7,628 nt of DNA from Eubacteriales bacterium (GTDB lineage: Bacteria > Bacillota_A > Clostridia > Christensenellales > Aristaeellaceae): positions 1 to 7,628 of the forward strand of contig JARKQO010000464.1 in assembly GCA_029974855.1 (NCBI GenBank). The letters run 5' to 3'. Both the position numbers and the translations under genes were made by a program. The stretch's first letter is position 1, and each line of letters begins with the position of its first letter. The notes below the pieces were generated by a model. That model made no database searches. It was not told the origin of the DNA and saw only the letters and a program-made list of their open reading frames with translations. Positions 1 through 7,192 of the stretch are shown here, one piece after another.

Positions 1-3000
1 GGCTCCAAAACCTGGGTGGACCAGTCCAACAAGTACGGCACCCGGCCGGCCAGCATTACCCTCACCGTGCTGGCGGACGGCGTGGCGCTGCCGTCCCAGC
101 CCAGCATCACCTGGACGAAAACCGGCGACACCTGGACCTATTCCATCACCGGCCTGCCCAGGTACAAAAAGGGTACTGCCACAGACGTGGCCTACTCGGT
201 GCGGGAAGCCAACCTGGCCGGCTATACCCCGGCAACCCCCACCACCGTCACCGGCACGGTGGAGGATGCTACCCGCAACGTGACGGAGGCGGATTTCACC
301 AATACCTTGGTGACGGTATCCATCTCCGGTTCCAAAACCTGGGTGGACCAGTCCGACCGGTACCGCACGCGGCCCGACGCCATCACGCTGACGGTGCTGG
401 CGGACAACGCCGAAATGGCCTCCCAGCCGGACATCATCTGGACGAACACCGGCGACGTCTGGACCTATTCCATCACCGGCCTGCCCAGGTACAAAATGGG
501 CACCAGCACAAACGTGGCCTACTCGGTACGGGAAACCGCCGTAGCGGGGTACACCACAACCACCAACACCACGGTGGCGGGCACGGTGAACGCCACAACC
601 CGCGACGTGACCGGGGCGGACTTTACCAACACTTTGGCCGCCATTACCATCGCGGGCGCAAAGATATGGGACGATCAAAACAACAAGTACACAAGGCGGC
701 CTGAGGACGTTGCCCTCACGGTGCTGGCGGACGGCGTGGCGCTGTCTCCCCAGCCGGTCCTCACCTGGACGAAAACCGGCGACGCCTGGACCTACTCCAC
801 CGCCCAGGTACCCAGGTACAAAAAGGGCACGTCAATTCCGATTCTGTACACGGTACGGGAAACCAAGGCCCTCCACTACCACCTCCCGGCCGACGCCTCG
901 GGCACGGTGAACCCCGCCACAGGGAACGTCACAGGCGCGAACCTCACCAACAAGCTGGAAACCGTAATCCTCTCGGGCTCCAAGACCTGGACGGACGAGA
1001 GCAACAAGTACTCCACCCGCCCATCGGACTTGACGCTGACGGTGCTGGCGGACGGCAAGGAAATGTCCCCCCAGCCCGCCATCGCCTGGACGAAAACCTT
1101 CAATCCCTGGGCGTACTCCATCGCGGACCTCCCCAGGTACAGGCCCGACGGCATCACCCAGATCGTGTATACCGTTCAGGAAACCCCTGTGGCGGACTAT
1201 ACGCCCTCCACCACGGCCCCTGTGCCGGGCACGGTGAACCCTGTCAACGGCAATGTGACAGCCGCAAACTTCGCCAACGCGCTGGTGACGGTATCCCTCT
1301 CGGGCTCCAAGACCTGGGCGGACTTCTCCAACAAATACCGCACGCGGCCGGAGGGGATCGCGCTGACGGTGCTGGCGGACGGCACGGCCATGTCGCCGCA
1401 GCCGCTGATTTCCTGGACCGCAACCGGCGATACCTGGGCGTACTCCATCACCGGCCTGCCCCGGTACCGGAAGGGCACCACCGACAGCGTCGTTTATTCC
1501 GTTGCGGAAACCCCCGTGGCCGGCTATACCCCGGCAACCCCCACCACCGTTGCCGGTACCGTGAGCCCGGACACCGGCCACGTGACGGGGGCGGACTTCA
1601 CCAACACCTTGGCCACCATTACCATCGCGGGCACGAAGGCATGGGACGACCAGGGGGACCTATACGCAAGGCGGCCCGGGGACGTTGCCCTCACCGTGCT
1701 GGCGGACGGCGTGAAGCTGAGCCCCCAGCCGGAGATCACCTGGACCGCAGCCGGCGACGCCTGGACATACTCCACCGCCCCGGTGCCCAGGTATCAGAAA
1801 GGCACCTCCATCCCAATCCTCTACACGGTGCGGGAAACCAAGGCCACCCACTACGCTTTGCCGGCCGACGCCCCGGGCACGGTGGATACGGCCACGGGGA
1901 ACATCGCCGGCGCGGACTTCGCCAATACCCTGGAAAGCGTTTCCATCTCAGGCAGCAAGACCTGGAACGACCAGGCGGACAGATACGGCACCCGGCCCGA
2001 CGCCATCACGCTGACGGTGCTGGCGGACGGAACGAAAATGTCTCCCCAGCCCGGCATCGTCTGGACGAAAACAGCCGATCCCTGGACGTATTCCATCACC
2101 GGCCTTCCCAGGTACAGGCTGGACGGCGCCACCCAGATCGTCTATACCGTGCAGGAAACGCCTGCCCCGGGCTATCTGCCCTCGTCCACGGTTCCCGTGG
2201 CGGGGGTGGTGGACAGCGTCACCGGCTATGTGACGGCCGCGGACTTCGCCAACAGCCTCATGGCCGTGTCCATCTCGGGCGCAAAGACCTGGGTGGACCA
2301 ATCCAACCGGTATGGCACCCGGCCCGATGCAATCGCCCTGACGGTGCTGGCGGACGGCGTGGCCCTATCCCCCCAGCCGGACATCGCCTGGACGGAAAGC
2401 GGCGACACCTGGACGTATCTGATCACGGGCCTGCCCCGGTACCAAAAGGGCACAGCCACCAACATCCGTTACTCCGTTGTGGAAACCGCTGTGGCCGGAT
2501 ATGCCCCTGCCACCGATACCACCGTCACAGGTATGGTACACGGGGGCACCCGCAACATCACCGGGGCGGACTTCACCAACACTTTGGCCACCGTGTCCCT
2601 CTCGGGCTCCAAGACCTGGGCGGACCAGTCCAACAAGTACGGCACGCGGCCTGCGGGCATTGTCCTCACCGTGCTGGCGGACGGCGTGGCCCTGTCCCCC
2701 CAGCCGGACATCACCTGGACGGAAAGCGGCGACACCTGGACGTATTCCATCACCGGCCTGCCCAGGTACCGGAAGGGCACAGCCACCAACATCTCCTACT
2801 CCGTGGTGGAAGCCGCCGTAGCCGGGTATGCCCCGGCAACGGACACCACCGTCACCGGCACGGTGGATGAAACCACCCGCGACGTCACCGGCGCGGATTT
2901 CACCAACACTTTGGTGACAGTGTTCCTCTCGGGCTCCAAAACCTGGGAGGACCAGTCCGACAAGTACGGCACGCGCCCGACGGACATCACCCTCACCGTG

Positions 3001-4779
3001 CTGGCGGACGGCGTAGCCCTGTCGCCCCAGCCGGGCATCACCTGGACGAAAACCGGGGATACCTGGACCTATGTGATCACCGGCCTGCCCCGGTACCAAA
3101 AGGGCACAGCCACAAACATCACATACTCCGTTGTGGAAACCGCTGTGGCCGGGTATGCCCCGGCAACGGACACAGCCGTCACCGGTGCGGTGGACGCGGC
3201 CACCCGCAACATCACCGGCGCGGACTTCACCAACAGCCTGGTGACCGTGTCCGTCTCAGGCTCCAAAACCTGGGTGGACCAGTCCGACATGTACGGCACG
3301 CGGCCAAGGGATATTGCCCTCACCCTGCTGGCGGACGGCGCGGCCCTATCTCCCCAGCCGGAGATCACCTGGACGAAAACCGATGACATCTGGACGTATT
3401 CCATCACCGGCCTGCCTCGGTACCAAAAGGGCACCGTTACGGGCATCCTCTACTCCGTTTTGGAAACCGCAGTGGCCTCCTATACCCCGGCGGCCGACAC
3501 CACGGTAACAGGCACGGCGGATCCGGGCACAGGCGACATCACCGGCGCGGATTTCACCAACAGCCTGGTGACGGTGTCCATCGCCGGCGCCAAGCTCTGG
3601 GACGACCGCAGCAACCGGTATGGCGTGCGGCCGGAGGAAATCACGCTGACGGTGCTGGCGGACGGCACGGAGATGTCCCCCCAGCCCGCCATCCACTGGA
3701 CCAAGGCCGGGGACGCCTGGACGTACTCCATTTCCGGGCTTCCCAGATACGGGAAGGGCACTGCCAGCCCGGTGGCCTACTCCCTGCGGGAGACCCCCGT
3801 GCCCTATTACCATCCCCAGGGGGATCAAAGCGGCCTGGTGGACCCGGCAACGGGGGATGTGACCGGGGCGGACTTCCTGAATAAACTCATCAGCCGCCTG
3901 GAGATCCACAACACCACCCTGAACGCGGCCACGGGCGCCACCAACGCCGGAGGCTTTGTGGGGCTGGGCCCCACGCCGCCAAAGCGTGATATAGACCCCT
4001 ATCAGGATGACAGGATTTTGGTGAGTTGGGGGCCTGAAACCTATTGGCTCAACGACGCCACCTTTACCGTGCGCTATTTGGAATATGGCGCGCCGGAAGA
4101 GGGCGGATGGAAGTCGGTGACCGTATCCTTGGAGGATATCAGCGCGCTGAAGGCCATTCCCTGCTTCCGGGACGCGGAGCTGACCATGGATGGGGAAACC
4201 GTGATCCTGCGCCTGGCCCCGGACTACGCCGATATGCCTTACCTGACACAGGTTCTGGCGGGCTTCCGCCCCTCTCTGGCCGTGCAAAACACCACCGACA
4301 GGCACCTTGGGGGCCACGTGGGGATTCAGGAAAAGAACCCGGTTTCCGACGGGCGCTATCCGAACCTGTCGGCCTACGGCGAGGCCAATCCGGACTACAT
4401 CGTCAATATGGATTCCCTTCAGCTCATGGTGCCCATGGGCGTTTCCAGGAGCCTGCGGGAGAGCGTCCGCGCATACTGGATCAAGCCCAACGCCGAGGGG
4501 CGCTTCACCCTCACCCTTCCCTTGGAAGTGGCGGGCCTGGTACAAAACATTCCCGTGGCCGGCCAGGTGAAGGTGCTCAGCCGGGACAGCACCGGAAACC
4601 CCGTAAGGATCTCCGTGGCCCTTGACGATCTGCCCGGGCCGCTGGATATCGGCATCCCGTTTGCTCTTACCCCCCAGGAAAGCGGCGTGCCCCAAACCGG
4701 GGACCCCATCCTCTGGGCCGTTGCGCTGCTTCTCCTCAGCGGGTTGCTGGTAGTGCTGCTGCGCCGGAAAAAATCCTGA
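1..4779 (+). CDS. Giant cell-wall-anchored Cna-B repeat surface protein (5' partial)
   Basis: The frame is open from the first base and ends at TGA 4777-4779, giving 1592 residues in view; signal peptide and N-terminal domains lie upstream. Numbering from the first codon, residues 1-1302 are twelve tandem Cna-B modules. Each has a GSKTW-like first strand, a RPxxITLTVLADG strand, WTYSITGLPRY, a YSVxET strand and a closing ADFTNTL strand. Lys3, Glu69 and Asn101 (Asn99 in the 107-residue modules) are present in all twelve, as expected for self-formed Lys-Asn isopeptide bonds. The modules contain no cysteine. Residues 1303-1562 form an unrecognised C-terminal region with the only cysteine seen (Cys1388). 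A sorting signal follows: VPQTG 1563-1567, hydrophobic 1569-1587, tail RRKKS. Sortase would link the protein to peptidoglycan, or to a pilus. The likely role is a stiff adhesin stalk; the ligand is unknown. Cna-B identity is firm, the adhesive role inferred. Confidence 0.93.
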   Translation, partial: GSKTWVDQSNKYGTRPASITLTVLADGVALPSQPSITWTKTGDTWTYSITGLPRYKKGTATDVAYSVREANLAGYTPATPTTVTGTVEDATRNVTEADFTNTLVTVSISGSKTWVDQSDRYRTRPDAITLTVLADNAEMASQPDIIWTNTGDVWTYSITGLPRYKMGTSTNVAYSVRETAVAGYTTTTNTTVAGTVNATTRDVTGADFTNTLAAITIAGAKIWDDQNNKYTRRPEDVALTVLADGVALSPQPVLTWTKTGDAWTYSTAQVPRYKKGTSIPILYTVRETKALHYHLPADASGTVNPATGNVTGANLTNKLETVILSGSKTWTDESNKYSTRPSDLTLTVLADGKEMSPQPAIAWTKTFNPWAYSIADLPRYRPDGITQIVYTVQETPVADYTPSTTAPVPGTVNPVNGNVTAANFANALVTVSLSGSKTWADFSNKYRTRPEGIALTVLADGTAMSPQPLISWTATGDTWAYSITGLPRYRKGTTDSVVYSVAETPVAGYTPATPTTVAGTVSPDTGHVTGADFTNTLATITIAGTKAWDDQGDLYARRPGDVALTVLADGVKLSPQPEITWTAAGDAWTYSTAPVPRYQKGTSIPILYTVRETKATHYALPADAPGTVDTATGNIAGADFANTLESVSISGSKTWNDQADRYGTRPDAITLTVLADGTKMSPQPGIVWTKTADPWTYSITGLPRYRLDGATQIVYTVQETPAPGYLPSSTVPVAGVVDSVTGYVTAADFANSLMAVSISGAKTWVDQSNRYGTRPDAIALTVLADGVALSPQPDIAWTESGDTWTYLITGLPRYQKGTATNIRYSVVETAVAGYAPATDTTVTGMVHGGTRNITGADFTNTLATVSLSGSKTWADQSNKYGTRPAGIVLTVLADGVALSPQPDITWTESGDTWTYSITGLPRYRKGTATNISYSVVEAAVAGYAPATDTTVTGTVDETTRDVTGADFTNTLVTVFLSGSKTWEDQSDKYGTRPTDITLTVLADGVALSPQPGITWTKTGDTWTYVITGLPRYQKGTATNITYSVVETAVAGYAPATDTAVTGAVDAATRNITGADFTNSLVTVSVSGSKTWVDQSDMYGTRPRDIALTLLADGAALSPQPEITWTKTDDIWTYSITGLPRYQKGTVTGILYSVLETAVASYTPAADTTVTGTADPGTGDITGADFTNSLVTVSIAGAKLWDDRSNRYGVRPEEITLTVLADGTEMSPQPAIHWTKAGDAWTYSISGLPRYGKGTASPVAYSLRETPVPYYHPQGDQSGLVDPATGDVTGADFLNKLISRLEIHNTTLNAATGATNAGGFVGLGPTPPKRDIDPYQDDRILVSWGPETYWLNDATFTVRYLEYGAPEEGGWKSVTVSLEDISALKAIPCFRDAELTMDGETVILRLAPDYADMPYLTQVLAGFRPSLAVQNTTDRHLGGHVGIQEKNPVSDGRYPNLSAYGEANPDYIVNMDSLQLMVPMGVSRSLRESVRAYWIKPNAEGRFTLTLPLEVAGLVQNIPVAGQVKVLSRDSTGNPVRISVALDDLPGPLDIGIPFALTPQESGVPQTGDPILWAVALLLLSGLLVVLLRRKKS
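328..1302 (+). repeat. Three-module super-repeat, first copy (modules 2-4)
   Basis: Modules 2, 3 and 4 (327+321+327 = 975 nt) have the same type order and lengths as modules 5-7. Shared marks are ITIA at the end of the first module and a second module with WDD, RRPxDVALTVLADG, TSIPILYTVRETKA and LPADA. The third module carries RYRxDGxTQIVYTVQETP. This indicates duplication of a three-module block. Confidence 0.85.
1303..2277 (+). repeat. Three-module super-repeat, second copy (modules 5-7)
   Basis: This is the second 975-nt unit, immediately after the first, with module lengths 327+321+327. Module 6 matches module 3 (107-residue form) and module 7 matches module 4 (the RYRxDGxTQIVYTVQETP form). 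The two copies have diverged by many substitutions without length changes, so this duplication looks older than the amplification of modules 8-11. Confidence 0.85.
4687..4776 (+). other. Sortase cell-wall sorting signal (VPQTG, membrane segment, RRKKS)
   Basis: The codons at 4687-4701 read VPQTG, followed by Asp, nineteen mostly hydrophobic residues (PILWAVALLLLS to VVLL) and the basic end RRKKS at the stop. This is the three-part layout of LPXTG-type signals. The first position is Val instead of Leu, a variant I know from Clostridia surface proteins. Cleavage is expected between Thr and Gly. Confidence 0.92.
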
Positions 4780-4808
4780 TCAGCCCTTTCCCCTGGACCG
4801 GGATATAG

Positions 4809-4835
4809 AAAGCCCCCGCCTTTCGCGGGGGTTTT
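4809..4835 (+). terminator. Rho-independent terminator between convergent genes
   Basis: A seven-pair GC stem, CCCCCGC (4813-4819) with GCGGGGG (4825-4831), encloses a five-base CTTTC loop. It is followed by TTTT and preceded by AAAG, which can extend the stem. It lies 30 nt after the surface-protein stop. It also lies about 40 nt beyond the DUF523 stop on the other strand, so it may serve both. The T run on the minus side is short (CTTTCTAT), making that direction weaker. Confidence 0.85.
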
Positions 4836-4874
4836 CCCATAAACCGGATGATCTATGCGGTCCTATGAGCCTGC

Positions 4875-5294
4875 TCAAAAATCCCCGGAGTCCAGCACCT
4901 GATAGCCCTTTTCCCTCAAGGCCCGGGCAAACAGGCCTTCCCCTTCAATCAGCTTGCCTGAGAAGCTGCCGTCGTAAATTTGATGTACGCCGCAGCTGGG
5001 GCTTCTGGATTGCAAAATGGCGAGTTGGATGTCTTCCTTTGCGATCTGGTCCAGGGCCAGGGCCACCCCTCTCTCAAATGCCTGATGAACGCTGACCCCA
5101 TCCACAGTGGTGGCGGTTCCCGATACCAGCTCCGCCGGCTTGCGGGGGGTTGGCAACCCGCCCAGAACCTCCGGGCATATCTCCAGGACCTCTTTTCCTT
5201 CCAAAAAATCAAGGATCCTTTGGTTCCGGTTGTTTCCGCCGTTATACTTGCAGTTGCGCCCCAACAGGCACGCGCTGACCAGCACCTTCACCAA
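4875..5294 (-). CDS. DUF523 family protein (TudS/YbbK-like, putative Fe-S desulfidase)
   Basis: This 139-residue protein has nearly the whole DUF523 pattern: VSACLLG at 7, CKYNG at 15, ICPEVLGGLPTPRKPAE at 39-55, SRSPSCG at 96-102 and YDGSFSGK at 107-114. Its length suits the single-domain family. One characterised member, TudS, uses a three-cysteine-bound [4Fe-4S] cluster to remove sulfur from 2-thiouracil. Cys9, Cys40 and Cys101 have suitable spacing for such ligands; Cys15 is a fourth. The substrate here is unknown. The start is TTG at 5294 or GTG at 5291. There is no ATG near the family's usual start, and a purine-rich ribosome site lies just upstream. The start overlaps the end of the GH20 gene, suggesting translational coupling. 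No signal peptide is seen, so the protein should be cytoplasmic. Confidence 0.9.
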   Translation of the reverse strand: MVKVLVSACLLGRNCKYNGGNNRNQRILDFLEGKEVLEICPEVLGGLPTPRKPAELVSGTATTVDGVSVHQAFERGVALALDQIAKEDIQLAILQSRSPSCGVHQIYDGSFSGKLIEGEGLFARALREKGYQVLDSGDF

Positions 5295-7137
5295 AATCAG
5301 CCCCTTCCCTGCCTTCCCGCAGCAGGTCCGCGTAAGCCATGATCATCGCCAGGATTCTTCCCAGGCCGCCCTCCTTGGACACGGCCCGCCACAGCTTTGC
5401 ATAGGCGAGGTACCAGGCTTCCAGCTCCGCGGCCAAGGCCCGACCATCCTTGGCTGCCACAGCCTGCCCATACAACCGCTGCCCCAGCCACAGGGCGATC
5501 TCATTCCACAGGCAGACCCCCTGGGCCGCCACAGACAGGGCGTGGAGAATCTCCCGCTTGGCGGGGGGCATGCTCCGGGTAGCCTCCGCCAGCCGCTCCA
5601 GGGCCTGAGCCACCGCCCCGTTGGCTTCCGGAATCCGGGCCGTATCCACCCGGGCGAAGACCTCCTTGCGCCGCTCCGGGTCCTTCGCCTCCATCCAGCG
5701 CACCGCACGCTCCCAATTAAACACCTGCTGGCAGGACAGCGCCGCAAAGCCCTCCATGAAGCGCTCCGAAGCATCCCCATAGGCCAGGCGGGAAACGGCC
5801 CGGTTCATCTCTTCAAAATCCGGCTGATCCGCACACCAGGCAAAGGCGGCTCCGTAGACAATCCCGGGCACGGAGAACCAGGGATGGCACACATGCCCAA
5901 AATCCCCCCAGTCCGTGTTCAGCAGGCCGATGGCTCCGTACTTGCGCCCGTAGCCGCCCATGGCCCGGATGTTGTCAAAGGAATCCTTCAGCAGCGGAAT
6001 CCAGCGGTTCCAGGCGCACACCCCGGGGCACACGTATTGGGTGGCTCCGGCCTGGGCCAGAATCCTCACCTCATCCTCCTTCTGGTCCGGCGAATAGCCC
6101 CAGTTCAGGCAGATCGTTTCCTTGGGCAGCAGGCTGTAGGCCTCCGAGTACCGCCACACGATATCCCCCCAGAACATGGGGGTGCGGCCCCGCGCAACCA
6201 GCCACTCACACAGGGCCTTCACATGGTTCATGTACAGGGCCTGCTCCCCCTGCTCCAGGGCCAGGGCCCGGCTGCGCCCCTTGCCCAGGTCAAAGGTTTC
6301 GTCGGCGCAGATGTTGAACTTCCGGGAGGTGAACAGCTCCATGTATTCGCTGATCATGGCAAGGATGAAGGGCAGCGCTTTTTCGCTGGACACGTTCAGG
6401 GTGTGGTGATCCATGATGTTGGCAAAGGAAAAGGGGACCTTTTTGGCATCCTCCAGCTCCCGCAGGCCGCCATAGGTTTCGGTGCTGAGAATCTTATACA
6501 TATGGCCGAAGGTGGACAGGGAGGGCACCAGCTCGATGCACCGGGCCCGGCAATAGGCGTCCAGCTCCAGTATCTCCTGGGCGGTGAGGGGGGTATCGTC
6601 CCGCCAGGCCTCGGAGAAATCCCGAAACAGGTAGGTATGCTCCACGTACAGCTGCCACTGGTTGATTTTATAGCGGCACAGCAAATCGGCGTATTCCTTG
6701 AGAATGGCCAAGGTGGGCACCCGGCCCCGGGACACGTCCAGGTAATAACCCCGGTTTGGATACTCCGGCTCATCCTCCACCTGAAGGGCGGGCAGCCGGG
6801 CCCCATGGCGCTGCACCCATTGCCGCAGGGTCTGCACCCCGTGGCACAGGGCCTGGTCGCCGCCGCCCCGTATCTCCACGCCCTGGGCCGTGACGGACAG
6901 GGCATATTGCTCCAAGGATAAGCCCCCATCCTCCCGCAGCACGATCTCGCCGGCCCGGGGCTGCCCCCTCCCGATGGACACCTCCAGGCCCGTTTCCTCC
7001 AGGATGGTCTCCTGGAGCATCCTGGCGTACAGCAGCGCGGAGGGCCGGGTGTTCACGAAGGTGATGGAGGTGCGGTGATCCAGGGAAAACTGACCCTGGG
7101 GATAGGCCACCCGGCGGGGTTTCGGTAAAAAGTCCAT
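5242..7137 (-). CDS. Cytoplasmic GH20 family beta-N-acetylhexosaminidase
   Basis: This 631-residue glycoside hydrolase would remove terminal beta-linked GlcNAc or GalNAc from short oligosaccharides. Residues about 1-120 resemble the GH20 N-terminal alpha/beta domain, ending in the typical QTLRQ at 102-106. The catalytic barrel starts at NRGYYLDVSRGRVPT (128-142). It continues through KINQWQLYVE (157-166), IELVPSLSTFGHM (201-213) and NICADETFD (275-283), where Asp279-Glu280 is the likely pair for substrate-assisted catalysis. MFWGDIVWRY (321-330) and LNTDWGDFGH (406-415) follow. Residues from about 440 on are helical and probably a C-terminal domain. There is no signal peptide, so it probably acts on imported sugars or recycled cell-wall material. 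ATG at 7137 is supported by a good ribosome site. The last 17 codons overlap the DUF523 gene in another frame. Exact linkage specificity cannot be read from the sequence. Confidence 0.9.
   Translation of the reverse strand: MDFLPKPRRVAYPQGQFSLDHRTSITFVNTRPSALLYARMLQETILEETGLEVSIGRGQPRAGEIVLREDGGLSLEQYALSVTAQGVEIRGGGDQALCHGVQTLRQWVQRHGARLPALQVEDEPEYPNRGYYLDVSRGRVPTLAILKEYADLLCRYKINQWQLYVEHTYLFRDFSEAWRDDTPLTAQEILELDAYCRARCIELVPSLSTFGHMYKILSTETYGGLRELEDAKKVPFSFANIMDHHTLNVSSEKALPFILAMISEYMELFTSRKFNICADETFDLGKGRSRALALEQGEQALYMNHVKALCEWLVARGRTPMFWGDIVWRYSEAYSLLPKETICLNWGYSPDQKEDEVRILAQAGATQYVCPGVCAWNRWIPLLKDSFDNIRAMGGYGRKYGAIGLLNTDWGDFGHVCHPWFSVPGIVYGAAFAWCADQPDFEEMNRAVSRLAYGDASERFMEGFAALSCQQVFNWERAVRWMEAKDPERRKEVFARVDTARIPEANGAVAQALERLAEATRSMPPAKREILHALSVAAQGVCLWNEIALWLGQRLYGQAVAAKDGRALAAELEAWYLAYAKLWRAVSKEGGLGRILAMIMAYADLLREGREGADFGEGAGQRVPVGAQLQV
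5301..5310 (-). promoter_or_regulatory. Ribosome binding site of the DUF523 gene, inside the GH20 gene
   Basis: Read on the minus strand this is AGGGAAGGGG, 6 nt before TTG (5294) and 9 nt before GTG (5291). Both spacings work, so it supports initiation here without deciding between the two codons. It lies within the last codons of the GH20 gene. Confidence 0.65.
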
Positions 7138-7145
7138 GTGTGCGT

Positions 7146-7155
7146 CTCCCTTCCC
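7146..7155 (-). promoter_or_regulatory. Ribosome binding site of the GH20 gene
   Basis: Read on the minus strand this is GGGAAGGGAG, with 8 nt between its last G and the ATG at 7137. This fixes the GH20 start. A short palindrome, CCGCA-AA-TGCGG at 7154-7165, touches its upstream edge. Confidence 0.75.
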
Positions 7156-7192
7156 GCAAATGCGGAATCTTTTGATTTCATAGATCCTGATC

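Larger units (their letters stand above)
1..3906 (+). repeat. Twelve-copy tandem Cna-B coding repeat (327/321 nt unit)
   Basis: Modules start at 1, 328, 655, 976, 1303, 1630, 1951, 2278, 2605, 2932, 3259 and 3586; the last ends at 3906. Copies 3, 6 and 12 are 321 nt (107 codons) and the rest 327 nt (109 codons), so the frame is always kept. Copies 8-11 are very alike in DNA as well as protein, pointing to recent amplification, while copies 3, 4, 6 and 7 are more diverged. The array continues to the left edge, so the true copy number may exceed twelve. Confidence 0.95.

Noticed and set aside
832..3099. Several 80-250-codon open frames antisense to, or out of frame with, the repeat array
   Set aside because: They recur with the repeat period and resemble one another only because the repeats do; stop codons are rare in these GC-rich frames.
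1..3906. Periodic DNA repeat considered as CRISPR, satellite or mobile element array
   Set aside because: The unit is 321-327 nt, coding throughout, in frame, and matches a known protein domain; there are no spacers or terminal inverted repeats.
3346..4695. 449-codon open frame on the minus strand under the surface-protein 3' end
   Set aside because: Its composition (Gly, His, Arg, Val) and repeat periodicity simply mirror the Cna-B repeats. No ribosome site or family motif supports it.
5107..6921. 604-codon open frame on the plus strand antisense to GH20
   Set aside because: It is a mirror frame of a GC-rich gene. Its translation is Pro/Gly/His/Gln-rich with no domain pattern, while the minus frame carries clear GH20 motifs.
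7138..7192. Possible separate promoter or regulatory hairpin between the phosphatase and GH20 genes (palindrome at 7154-7165; GATC-CT-GATC near 7183)
   Set aside because: The stem is only five pairs, lacks a T run, and no convincing -35/-10 pair is visible in 55 nt; it is more likely chance next to the ribosome site.
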